Source of the DNA: Branchiostoma floridae
Lineage: Eukaryota > Chordata > Leptocardii > Amphioxiformes > Branchiostomatidae
NCBI RefSeq assembly: GCF_000003815.2
Contig: NC_049980.1
Span: forward strand, 9,694,360-9,758,359
Reading direction: 5' to 3'
Length of the DNA: 64,000 nucleotides
The notes under the pieces are model-generated. The model was given only the letters and a program-made list of their open reading frames with translations. It was not told the origin of the DNA and did no database searches. Positions within the stretch are counted from its first letter, which is position 1; every line of letters begins with the position of its first letter. This document shows positions 35,469-47,900 of this stretch, piece by piece. The translations under genes and the position numbers were made by a program.

Positions 35469-36379
35469 CAGTCAAACCTGTCTATAGCGGCCACTCAAGG
35501 GACTGGTCAAAATTGGCTACTATAGAGAGGTGGCCACTATAGAGAATATGCTAATTAATTGACCACAAGCAATAAGTTACACATGGTTTTAGTACCCACT
35601 GATCTTTATTTACATAATATAGTACTGAACATGTACTGCAATGATTTTTACACTATATGTATTAAGAAAACAAAAGCTATAAAAAGTTTTAATTGTTCTA
35701 CAGTTGATATTGTCTGAAGAGACCGGTATCGTCATATTTCTTTGATCTTTCGTCTTGTATCCTTTGATACTTCGCCGTCCGTGTGTTCCCGCTCGCGTTC
35801 ACACGTCAGATTCACCCATTATGCTAATGTGTTCCTCACAAGAAAAGTCTCGTCATTTTAGACTTATCTTTCAATAAATGTAAGAATAGAATCCGCCATA
35901 GTCTGAAGTTCATATCATTTTGTCTTTGTAACAATTTATTTTTAAAGTTTTTGAGATGTAAATTAACATAAGCGATAGTGTATTGTATGAGATCGTAACT
36001 TTACCACAATTCACCTCCGTAATATTGGTGTCGTCTATTGACCTTATATGACCTCGTTTGTCAGCGGGTATCGGTAGCGCCAGTTTACGAAGTTTTGTTT
36101 TGAAAATAAATTAAAGAGGTTTTAAACCCGGCGTAGGGTGACGATACGGCCGCTGTATATGGCCGAACGCGTGCCGAAACATAGATCAGCGGTCCGCGTG
36201 GCCGTAATCGACAGTGTTTTTGTATCTGCGGGACCGGAAATCGTGTGGCCGCGGCCGCGTTGGGCAGGTGGCCGCTAGGCCTATTTCTTAATCATTACGA
36301 ATCCAAGGGACCGACAAAAAGTGGCCACTATGGGCAGGTGGCCGCTATGCAAAGGTGGTCGCTAATACAGGTTTGACTG
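35469..36379. mobile_element. pogo/Tigger-like DNA transposon, 911 bp
   Basis: It begins CAGTCAAACCTGT and ends ACAGGTTTGACTG, flanked by TA on both sides. Sub-terminal tracts of GCGGCCAC / GTGGCCGCTA form longer imperfect inverted repeats. TA duplication and CAGT... ends fit the Tc1-mariner group, pogo/Tigger branch. A short open tail on the minus strand near 35.70-35.79 kb may be transposase debris. It is non-autonomous. Confidence 0.8.
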
Positions 36380-36682
36380 TATTTCAATTGTTCTGCATAT
36401 GCTGCTGTGATATTTCCAAAATGCGGCAAAATTCACCCTTGGCTAAAACATACTCAGCACAGTGCCTTTGTGCAATGAAATTCGCAACTTTCAGCATAGC
36501 ATGACCTAACATGTCACAACCTTCTTTGACAATTCAGAAAACATCTTAATAGACAATTCATTGTCTTTTTGCTTGTACACTTGCCTGTCTCTGGCCACTT
36601 GCAGATTTGGCAGCTGACCTTGACCCCATAGAATGGACCCCCATAGCTCAAGCACATTATCCCACATACAAGACATCATGAC

Positions 36683-36975
36683 TAGGAGAGGGTACCAGTA
36701 CAGAAAATTTAGGTAAAGGTCCAATTCAGACGATCAGTACTACGAGGATGGACTGAACAAAGGATCAGGTCCAGGTCTGGACCTAAACCTGATTGTCTGT
36801 GAAAACTTGTGAATGGTCGATACTTAAAACAATGGTCTATTTTGCTACAAAGGAATCTGTTTGGTGGAATATCCAACACCAACTGGCATTTTTAAAATCA
36901 TATCTTCATGTAAACAATGCTACAAATGTAAATGCCTCTGTATATTTGACTGTAAAATTTTGGTTGAAATGACTA
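36683..36975 (+). mobile_element. Truncated hAT-like MITE (TAGGGGTG family)
   Basis: It starts TAGGAGAGGGTACCAGTAC and follows the body of the copies at 54693 and 62201 (repeated AGGTCC tracts, then ACAATGGTCTATTTTGCT). The right terminal repeat is missing. The right limit is approximate. Confidence 0.65.
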
Positions 36976-37024
36976 TAAACTACTTCTGTCTTCATTTCAT
37001 TGGACAAACTAGAGTTCCACGACC

Positions 37025-37915
37025 CCATACCTTCGCCAAATAATCCTACCTTTCTTTACAACTGCTGCTTTAATTGTTTATCATTGAATATGCAAATAAG
37101 GTTCTTATTTACATAAATTGTATCAGTTGATCATCTCTACCAGACACCAGACGTACACATGCTATGTTAAGAAAGAAGGCTTTTATCGCATTTTCTGATA
37201 ATTTATGCAAATGAGACCCTCATTTGCATAATTAATGTTCAACGATGTTCACCCGTACATAACTTCCAAATGCTACAAGTAAGAAGTTACTGTCAATTAC
37301 GACAATAAAATTGTAACATTTTCTCATTAATCATGCAAATTAGGTATTTATTTTGCATAATATATATCAATCAATATTCTTCTCCTTCTCAGTTACAGGT
37401 GTCACATGTTGCAATGGTCCCATACTGGAACTGAGCATGTTCATAAAATTTCATAATCAATTATGCAAATTAGATAAATATTTGCATAATCAATGTCATT
37501 ATGTGAAGCATCACTTAAGCTATCCACATACCAAAAATCATAACAATTCGTTAACCTCTTTGTGAGTTATTCCCTTTTAAAGTCTGACACTAAACCTGCT
37601 CTGCAGTTCCAAAACAAGCCGCTAGGGGGCCCAAACATACACCACCTACTCTCGGCATCAAGAGCTATCTACCACTAAAAAATCATGGCCATAGCATGTT
37701 CAGAACTTGAGATATCAAACCAGGAAGTTCTGCTGCAGTACCATAACAGGTCGCTACGGGGCCCAAAATCTAATCGTTTCTAGGTCTCACCAAGACCTAC
37801 TCACATACCGAATATCAATACAATCCATCCAGGCGTTCTTTAGTTATTCTGGTCTTCTACATACATACATACAAACAAACGCTACCCAAAATATAACCTT
37901 CTTGGCGAAGGTAAT
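37025..37915. mobile_element. DNA element with ACCTTCGCCAA ends and octamer hairpins
   Basis: The left end ACCTTCGCCAA and right end TTGGCGAAGGT are inverted repeats. Inside are four roughly 30-bp imperfect palindromes built on ATGCAAAT ... ATTTGCAT at 37088, 37203, 37332 and 37461. I recall related ends as common in amphioxus transcripts, but class is unknown. Limits are approximate. Confidence 0.6.
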
Positions 37916-38119
37916 AAGCCTCAAAACGTGTGGATGCATGCCAATATAATGTGTTTATTTCTTCATCAGTCCAAAATCCTGTCCATTGATGTTTTCAGGT
38001 CCATATTTTTTTTACCAGACCAAGAAGATAAACGATGTACCAGTCCCCACCCCTAATGATAACACCTACACACAGTAAAGCAGGACATCTTGGCTAAAAA
38101 GGTTCCATATAATGTTGAC

Positions 38120-38125
38120 TTTATT
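38120..38125 (-). terminator. MRG15 poly(A) signal
   Basis: AATAAA on the minus strand lies about 710 bp past the stop codon. It is the likely end of the 3' UTR. Confidence 0.5.
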
Positions 38126-38834
38126 TCTTCTTTACAAAACGTTCATCATCCATTGTACAAAGACATTTGTAACCTTTTTCTTCCATTCTATTTCAAGTTC
38201 TGCAAGCATCCATGTCATAGAATGGAATAGCCATAATCATATGAACTGCAGTCATAAAATTCTAACATATTCATTCAAGTCCACATATCAATATTAGTAG
38301 TAAGGTAATAAGTTTACTCTATTTGAGATGTTTCAACTGCTATCTTGCTCATAGTTTTACAGTGGTAGATGTGTCGCATGACTTTATAAGGGCTTAAGAC
38401 ATGTCATCTAAACACTTTCTCCTATCAGAATACTCCAGTACTGCAGCTCCTATGGGTATGCGGTATGTAGGAGCAAAATGGAGAACTTGTCAGGAAACAT
38501 TTATGTTATATAAACTTATTCAAACTTAAACAAAGATGACATGATCTCCCTGACTACCCAGTCTGTCAGTTTATAGTCTTGACATCTTCCTTGTTGACCG
38601 ATATACACAGAAGTGGTGAACTCAGTAAAACATTTACGTTAAACAAAGTTATTTCACGTTCACTGAAAATATTTTTTAAGTGAAACAAAAATGACATGAT
38701 CTCACTGACTACCCAGTGTCAGTTTTAAGTCTTTACATCTTCCTTGCTGTCTGATGTACAATGTACCTACACATAAGTGGTTCTGCCAGTCCAAAGTAAA
38801 TACATTTGTATGTATAGATATTAACTATCCGGTT

Positions 38835-38919
38835 CTAAACAGCCTTTCTGTGGTACTCGGGAGGTGCCACCTCGTAGTCAGCCACGTTGAAGAGAGACGA
38901 AGAATTCCGCTGGAGGTAT
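38835..38919 (-). CDS. MORF4L1: MRG15 last exon
   Basis: It encodes [20 protein letters not shown] and EYHRKAV then TAG. The C-terminus matches the family end exactly. Confidence 0.96.
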
Positions 38920-41900
38920 CTGTATCAAAGGGAATATAAATACCAAATTTAGATTTTTTGTGTCTGTATCTACATGTACCTAATATCTAGTCGACCAGAC
39001 AGAAGTGTGTTTTACAAACTCACTGTAATTACTGTCAAAAATACAAGTGCTAATGATACAGACAACGTATAGTTCATTGGTTCACTTCTTTTCTTTATAA
39101 CTTCTACTGTTGTTACATGTGCTGTTTCATGTGTTGCTACATTGTGTTTTTCAAGTGTTCTAACATGTCATGTTAACATGTTGTCCACACATGCATCTGT
39201 TCATGTCTTTCTACTCCGACAACTTGTTACACTTGAAGCACAATGATAACAAATATTTCCTTCACAGAAGAATACACACACTTTTTCAGTGTATGAAAGG
39301 AATCTTCTGTTTAAAATCAACTTTTCTTTACACCGTGAGAAGTTTTCTAAATAAAGGAAACTCCGCCCTAAAGCAAGTATTTCATTTAAGACATTTATAC
39401 AGTGTGTTTTCTTGTCTTTTAGTCATACTTGTATGTGTTGCATGATATTTCCATTGTAAAGTCAAGGGCAATACTAATAGGACACAGTGAGACCACCAAT
39501 ATACTACAGTCCAGGAGATATCCCCTTAAGGGAAACTAAGCCAGTAACCCGAGCCCACTACACTCCTACAGTACAGCATGGCTACATGGTACAATGTAAG
39601 AGCTTCTAACAGCCTTTGATAAACAGCTACAGTCTGGTATTAGCCAGACTGTCAACAGGGACGTCTACAGGAGAGAAACACACCATATGGTGACAAACAC
39701 TCCGTCAACTTGCGCTGGGATGATTATGTAGAAGGTTTACGTGTTTTTGTGTTACTCATCGATATAGAATTCTGTTTATCTTAGATATGTATATGGTATA
39801 GTCTTATGGGAGAACAAGGATTTCTCCTTCACTGACTAAACCGAGCAAAGGGATTGTCTCAAAAGGAGAAAATGTTTCCTCAAAGGTTACAACAAACATG
39901 GGTTCCTAAGCCCTAATGTTTACATGTACTCCTTGCAACTCTAAATACATAGTCTTTTGCAATCATAAAATCATTTGACAAATACTTATGTGAAAATGCT
40001 ACAAGTCACATAGACATTATAGATGTAGGTTAACAAAAATTGAATTAATGATAAATCGTTAAAAGCCTGAAGCTTTCAGCCACCACAAAATTTTAGCTCA
40101 TCTTTTCTTTATTATTGTTATGCTTGTGGGCTAATCAATTTGCATTTGCTATAAGGCTTCACAGTGATAGGTGCAACATGGCTAAATATAGACCACTTGT
40201 TTTTATACATCCTAATCTTAATGCCACTTATGTCCAGCAATAAAACATCACCAGTACTAATTCATGTAGAAGACTTTTACAGGAGGCTGCAAAATTATTA
40301 CCGCACAGATTTGGTAAAGCTGTTTAGTCTACAGAGGGCCCCACTAAAAACAAGTCACACATTCTCCAGCATAAAACACTGCGAGCAGGACAGCTGAAGT
40401 GTGCGTGTTCTTTCTCACAGACATTCTCCCTGACTCTTCCCTGAGACTGGTGAAGGGAGGGAGAATTCCAGGACTGACCCCTTCCCTTGGACTTTGGCAG
40501 GAATTTGAAGAAAACAAAGTCGGAGTCCTTCTCTCAAATGGTCTTAAGGGCTTCCCCAGGGAATTTAGGCATGTGGGGGCCAAGTCTGACTGAGGTGGGG
40601 AACATGGACTACAGCTGGAGGAGGAACCAATCATGTAAGAGGGGATAAATCATTGTAGGGGAGGGGGAGTATCAATCAGACAAGGACATTAGGGTCAAAC
40701 CATTTGCTAAGGGGGAGGATAGATGGATAGAAGATAGGGAAGGTATGTCACAGGCCATACTGTAAATCAAATTCATTTGTTTTTTTTGGGGGGGGGGGGG
40801 GGATTTAATTCCATGGAAAGAAGGTTTCCCCAGTGTTAAGTTCATGGCCAACTGTAGTACTGTAGCTAAAAAAAAACAACAAATATTTGAAGTGTCATGA
40901 TTTGGTGATGAAGAGGCACCGGTGAAACTGAAAATATTTCAAAACTTACAGTATTCTAAACAATGGAATTATGGGTAACACTGTTCTCCCTTTTTCCCAG
41001 CATGCCAAGGAATCAGTAATATGGATTATTTGCTCCATGCAAATGAATCAAAATCATAGACACATTTGTTAAAAACATGCTGCAGTGCATCCATCTATCC
41101 ATAAGTCTCTAGCTTTAGAAAATGTTTGCTACATAGCCACCGTTAGAATTACACCACAAAGAACATCTTGTATACTTACAACTCTCCTTTGATGTTTCAA
41201 CTATCCAAAAAATATGAATATGTTAAGATTTAACTTACTTTAAGAAGTCATGTAGATGTGTGAGGAGTAGTTGTACACTCTTCTCATCCAGAGGTGTGTA
41301 GGCCAGCATGCTCCCTAGTTTCACTGCAGGGGAAACATGGCAAACTTCAACACTCCACTACACACTCTTTACTTCTCACATGCACAAAAATAAACTATTG
41401 CTTAATATGTGAAGGTTTAATTCCAAGAAAATATTAACACTGATATTATAATCTCACAAGAATGTAAAGTAAATAAGCAGGTCTGTCTTCAATTGTTGAC
41501 AATGTAAATAAGAAGAGTTTTGATGTTATAGACAGCTGTGATGATAAGACAAAACTATCTTTCTAGCACAAACCACATGGAAGTCTGCGTTGGTCCTAGC
41601 TGTCAAAGGATACATTATTAGTATATTACTGTGATCCTTTTCCCTGATAGCATGGGTACCATCTGGATAGTACTTTGTTAGGACGTTCACAGTCGCTTCT
41701 CCCTCCAAATTTCATTATACGTTATATACAGTAACTTCTCTACTATTCCATCTGGGAACCTTGACATCTCTAACGTCTGAAATCGTTCAAATTTTGGACG
41801 AGGGTGCTGATTGGTCCTTACAGCACACATGAACGAATTAAGGAATGGGATCGAACAGGCGTTCCAACACCTGAAACACCCTTTTGTCTGCTTGCGGGAA

Positions 41901-44900
41901 GGACTGTTGTCATCGAATGTCAGCGCTCTAGAACCCATTCCTTAATTCGCTCATTAACTAACGTCATTACCAGAAAATTTGAATATACAGTTCCCTAGAC
42001 TGGTAGCAGAAGCGAATCAATATGCGGATGGTACATAGGCTATCTCCCTAATGAGATAGATAGGCTAAGAAATAGGGAGAGAGTTTAACTGTGTGCAACC
42101 ATGACATACCCGTTTACATGTACATTTGTATGCTGTTCCAGAAAAAAAAAGAAAAGAAGGGATCCTCAACAATGTATCTTCAACATTGTACACACCTCTT
42201 GTTTCAAGATGGTCAAAAATATTTCACATCTCCCATACACATAGGATATCATACATCATCTTAAATACATAAATACCATAATTCGAACAGAGTATATACA
42301 TGTACATGTCATAATCATTCCCATCTTTCCAATCTTAGGAACATAAACAAACTTTGAACACAAACATTGCAATTAGAGATGGCAGACTTCACCCCCTTCA
42401 CCTCACCATCTGCATAACATTCATTTAGGCAATTCCCAAGGACTGAGCCTTCCAAACTCATGTCAAAAGTCAAGTTGATGGGAGAGCTTAAGGGATGTGA
42501 ACTTGGTGTGTGGGGAGAGGGTCAAGCAAATCAAGTGTGACACATGCCCATATTAGGTAACCTGAACTTGGAAACAACACAAACTTGTCTCAAGTGCTGT
42601 TTTCCTGAGTCTGTTCTGTGTTAGTTAGGTGCCCTTTAAACAGTTGGTGTTCCCCAATGCCTTGTGCCTATACATGGCATGTTTCCAGATCTGATCACAA
42701 AGGCAAGCATTGGCCCAATCAACTGATAATGCACGTGTTTTCATTTTCAAGATGGTCCCAAAGTCTTGGAAGGGTGGCAAAAGGAGATGGAAGAGTTCAC
42801 AAATTGCCCAAAGCGGTTAAGTGCCAAGAAAAAATATCCGCTTTCTTCACGTTTTGAACAAGAACTCTTCACCTTCCGTGCTGTAAACACCAATAAACTG
42901 AGATCCCACCGTATCCGAAAAAGGAGAGCATCCCTTATCTATGAGTCAGGGGAAAGCTCTCTATAAGTAGACTTGACAGTAAAAACGTCAACACTTGATG
43001 TTGACCCTGACCTTGGTGACAAACTGTAGCACACCGGCTTTGCACAAGGGCAACAACCCCTGCAGAGGGCAACACCCCTATCAATCTGTCCACTATAGTT
43101 CTTGCCATGTGCCAATTTCCAACAACACTGGCCCACATTCCTAGGTGATGAATCCTCCCTCAACTTGACCTTGAAGAATGGCAGGTCAAGGTCATGGAAT
43201 CAGGACATCCGTTTTAGGGGTTGTAGAAGTGAGTGGGCAAATTTACCATCTCTCTTTGAATCCTAAGCTATATATGGTGACAGTTTTTCTGCAATATTCA
43301 ACTTTTTTTCTTTAAAACTTGTGGCATCTTTGAAAACAAGACTCTTATCTACATTGAGATTTTGACTTACCAAACAGTCTAAGTAAGTGGGGTGCACCGT
43401 ATATCTGAGCCATAGGTGTGTCAGGGTGGTCTGCCAGGATCTGGAACAGGGAAACACCACAAATTTACAATTACATAACAATGTATTTCACGTTGGCAAG
43501 AAAGGAAAGAACAACAAAATTCTACAGGAAAACGGCTTAGTCTGAGCAAAGACATCCTTGTCCAAGGCAAAGTGTACAGAATTTGGATGGTATTCTCTCT
43601 ATAGTTCAAATTGTTGATGTATGTGGTGATGACTGTAGGAAGACGATGGATGGACGATAAGAGGACTATCTCCAGACAACATGGAGACAACAGAAAACAC
43701 GTCTTCACACATTTGATGCAACACAACTCTTCTTTATTTAAACGTACGAATGAGTATTGTGAATGGACACTAACTAACATCGGACAGCTGATTCTGTTCG
43801 CAAGTACAGCCATTAAATGGCCATTATCTAAGACTAAGAAGTATCACTCAGTTCTCTTACAAGTTCTCTTAATTACAAGCCAACCGTGGCAAGTGAAACA
43901 TACTACAAAAGCAAAAGGGGATTTGCTTCTTTCTGTTTGTCTGTTTATTCAAGGGTTGCATTTTTTGTACCATTAAGTCTAAAATATTTTCCTGAACAGT
44001 CTGTTCATTCAAGGGTTGAATTTTTTGCACCATAAAGTCTGAAATATTTTCCTGACCTCTGCATACTGTGGTCTCTCAAACTTGTAGAGGAGTTGTGTGC
44101 CCAGCATGACATTGAAGTATTCCTTGATTCCTGCCGTCACTTCTAGTATAGCACTCTCCCTGTGATGTTGCCAAAAAAAGGTATATCAAACCATGTCAAA
44201 ACTTGCCACCAGAATTTATTTTTACTTCCAATAATGTCCTAGTAATCTACAGGTTAATTTAAAACTTAAATAGGTTAACAAGGTAATCATGTAATCTTAG
44301 TAGAAGGGACTTCTAGCAGGATATAGTAGTATTGCAGCTACGTGTTGACATCACAAAGTGAACCTCCCATTTCCTTATTGATCAATGACTGCACAGGTCC
44401 TGATTTGCATAAAACTCATCTTATTATGTTAAACATTAGGTAAGGTACCTAGATGCTAAAAAACATGAAAATTAATTAAACCCTGCTCAAGTTATCATTG
44501 TTCAATGTTTCCAGCAAAAGGCCCACTACCTACTGCAATTGGAGATCGCAATAAACAAACAAACTGCAATCCAAATAGCATAGGTACATGTCGCTGCTTG
44601 GTCTACACTTTGTCCCTCTCTGACACCAATCCAGCAACCAAATATCGTGAAAATCCATCCATACAAACACACATCCATAGCCAGTCCACCATAGCAAATC
44701 CGTACATATAAAAACTTACTGGTTAGGAGAGAGTCCCTTGGACTTCTTCTGTTGCAGATAGTCATCCAGGATCTTCTCCACATTGGTCTTGGCAGGCAGA
44801 TGGAACAACTGTCAACCACAGACAACAGCAGGCTTTAGAACAGGTAACGGACAGTTGTGTAGTTGGAGACTCATTCTATGTCCTTGGCTAGGCACATACT

Positions 44901-47900
44901 GTAAATGCAGAAATGTTTGCGGCGGTTTTATGTTCGCGGTTTTCGCGATGGCCACTTCACCGCTAATTTAAAACCACCGCAAACATTTTTCCATAGCAGT
45001 AAGATGTCATAGTGCATGGTGCTACAGCGAAATTAAAACCACCGCGAAAAGTCCTTTTCCCGCTACCACGAAATTAAATCCCCGCTAACTTAAATGCATT
45101 TACAGTAATCAGTCAAAATATTCTCACCCTACATCTGCATGGACATAAAATTTCCACCTCTGCAAACATTTCTCATCATCATGTGCCATGTTCTTTTAGT
45201 GTTGTGCAAGGACAGAAACATGTACATTGCAGTAAAGGCGATTTGCATGAGCAGCTATAAACTGTAAATCTTTAAAAGTTTGAAGCATTTTTATAATGAA
45301 TGACCTTTCACCTTTACCTGTTTCTGCCTGGTGATGAGGTCCCAGTCATCCACCAGCCACGGCTTCAGCTCATCGGGAATCTTCACTTTTATCTCTACTC
45401 TGGTCATGAAGGTTTCCTCCTGGACAAGAAGGGGACAGGCACACACGTATTTTCTCATATATGCAAAGTAATAAATGATAAAGTATAACGTGATCAGCGG
45501 TTTTGATAATATTTTTGTCAGGTAGCACCATCTGGGGCAACTTGCTTCTAATACAAAACGGTAAATAGAATACAACACGGTGTATTCCGCATCATCTAGA
45601 GTACCAGCCTGCCTGTGTGTAAGATTGCTAGAGGGCCGTTGTGTGATCCGACATGCAGTCAGGTAGGTGGTCAATGCTGAATACACACCGTTATATACTA
45701 TTTAATAAAGTAGGCCAAGAAAACATGTGTTTCAATGCGAAATGCACCAGAACTGCAGAAGTTGAGAAATTTTGGTGTCCTCAAACAATAAAAATTGTAA
45801 CGACAGCGATTCCAACGTCTTCATTCTAATCTGGTATTCGAATTATCGACACTAAAACTAAAGTGCGTACAAATGATTCTATGGAAGCTTGTGTGATAAG
45901 AGTAGAAGCCTATGTTATCAACTGGTCCAGATCACCCATACCAACTGTTATCACGGCCTAGGTTTAACATAAAGCAAAGCCTTGTCAGTTTTAGTGTGCT
46001 CCCAATAAACACTACCCATGCTTCAGTAGGACTGCACACAAGAGCTAACGAGGCTGATATCCTGGCTACAGTATGATAAGAAGAACTTACTGCCTCTACT
46101 GTGGGGTCAGCTCGCACTCTCTTCTTCCTGGGAGGTTCTGTGATGGGAGTCTGTTCAGCAGCTGGAGAGGGGGGCAAGCATTTGAAGGACATTTCAAAAA
46201 GCATACATAAAATGCAGACAAAACAGGGATAAACAAGTCCACTAGCCCTATTGTCCAGGGCAACTGAAAGTGCTGTTTGGGCAAGTGAAGAAAGACTATT
46301 TTCATTTTCAAACAAATTTACAATACAGATGGTGAATGTGATATCCGTCAAGTTTTGCTCAGTAAAGAGCTATTCTTCCACTGGTCATGACGGAGAAGAA
46401 TGATGCTATAGTAATTAGTATGTACAACTTTTACAAATTCATAGTCTCAGCTCCTTGCACCAGTTCTTCTATCTAAGGACTGCAACCCTTTTGGGTTATA
46501 GACCTTAGGATAAGAGTAGGTCCGTACCCCCAGTAGTGTCCGTACATTTCTGGCTGTGCCACTCACCTGACAAGAACCCTACTCTACATGTCAGGTGAGT
46601 GACACAGCCAGAATTGAACTAACCGCTTTTAGTTCCAGACAGAGGCAGGGCTGCTAAGAACTGAACTACACATGCAACTTACAATACAGGCTTTACAAAT
46701 CAGTATACAGCTGCAGACATACCCTCACCTCTCTTCGCCTGTTGTTTCTCCACAGATGGCGTGGAAGACCGGCTCCCGTCCCCCTTCTCACCCCCCTCAG
46801 GCGGGCCCTGACCCCTCGGCTTCACTTTGGACTGTTTCTTAACTTTTCTGAAAATGAAAAAAAACAACTGTCATTAACTAATCATGTAACTTCAGCAGCC
46901 CACTGATTACCTTGTTCACCGATGGACAAGCCCAACAGACCTTCCCAGCAGGCAGTGCAGCTGTCAGCATGGAGGAAAGCTAGATCCACATTTCACCATC
47001 ACCATTACGGACCAAGGTTGTAGCAAATCTGCTCAGCTGCGGTATGGAAAGACCACCACAATCTTTCAAACCCTAATCAAGAGGGCAAGAGAAGGTGTCT
47101 TTTTTTGGGGGGTGGGGGGGTGGCTGGAATGTAGTCTTCTTAGCTGTAGTCTGCTTGCAATGGTTGCTATCTCGTGAAGAATTGTTTGAAGGGGACTAGA
47201 GCTAAGAAGACGAAATTCTAGCCTAGGAGGGAGGTGACTGAACCCAAGAGTGCGCAGAAGGAGTATTTTGCCACCATTCCTGACAGTTTGGCCACCCTGA
47301 AGTGGTACTAGTACTGTACCTTGGGGGAGGAGGGGGTAACACAGACTCATCATCAGCTAACTTCCTCAGAGTCAGGGGCTGTATTATACTGTACAGACAC
47401 ACACAACTTACATCATCAACAACAGACAGATAACACTGGAGCAGGGATTTTCAACAAGTTAGTTTGGGCCAAAATCACAAATTCAAAGATATAACGAAGA
47501 GGGAAGTACAGTCTTTCAACTGAGCACCTGTTCACATCAACACCAGTCACCTAACATTTTACATGAGGCAGGGAACAGCATGTAGGAGCACAACTTGAAC
47601 TTTCATTAATTTTTATCCATAAAAGTTAAGGCAGTTATAAAGACACCAGAACATACTTGAGTAAACTGTTCTTTACATGTTGAANNNNNNNNNNNNNNNN
47701 NNNNNNNNNNNNNNNNNNNNNNNNNNNNNNNNNNNNNNNNNNNNNNNNNNNNNNNNNNNNNNNNNNNNNNNNNNNNNNNNNNNNNNNNNNNNNNNNNNNN
47801 NNNNNNNNNNNNNNNNNNNNNNNNNNNNNNNNNNNNNNNNNNNNATAGTCACCATAGACACTGGATTCTGGATGCTTGTGTCAATGGGGATATTCTCTTC

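Noticed and set aside
40344..40634. 96-codon minus-strand frame between MRG15 exons 10 and 11
   Set aside because: It contains proline/serine-rich sequence without homology, and MRG15 is complete without it.
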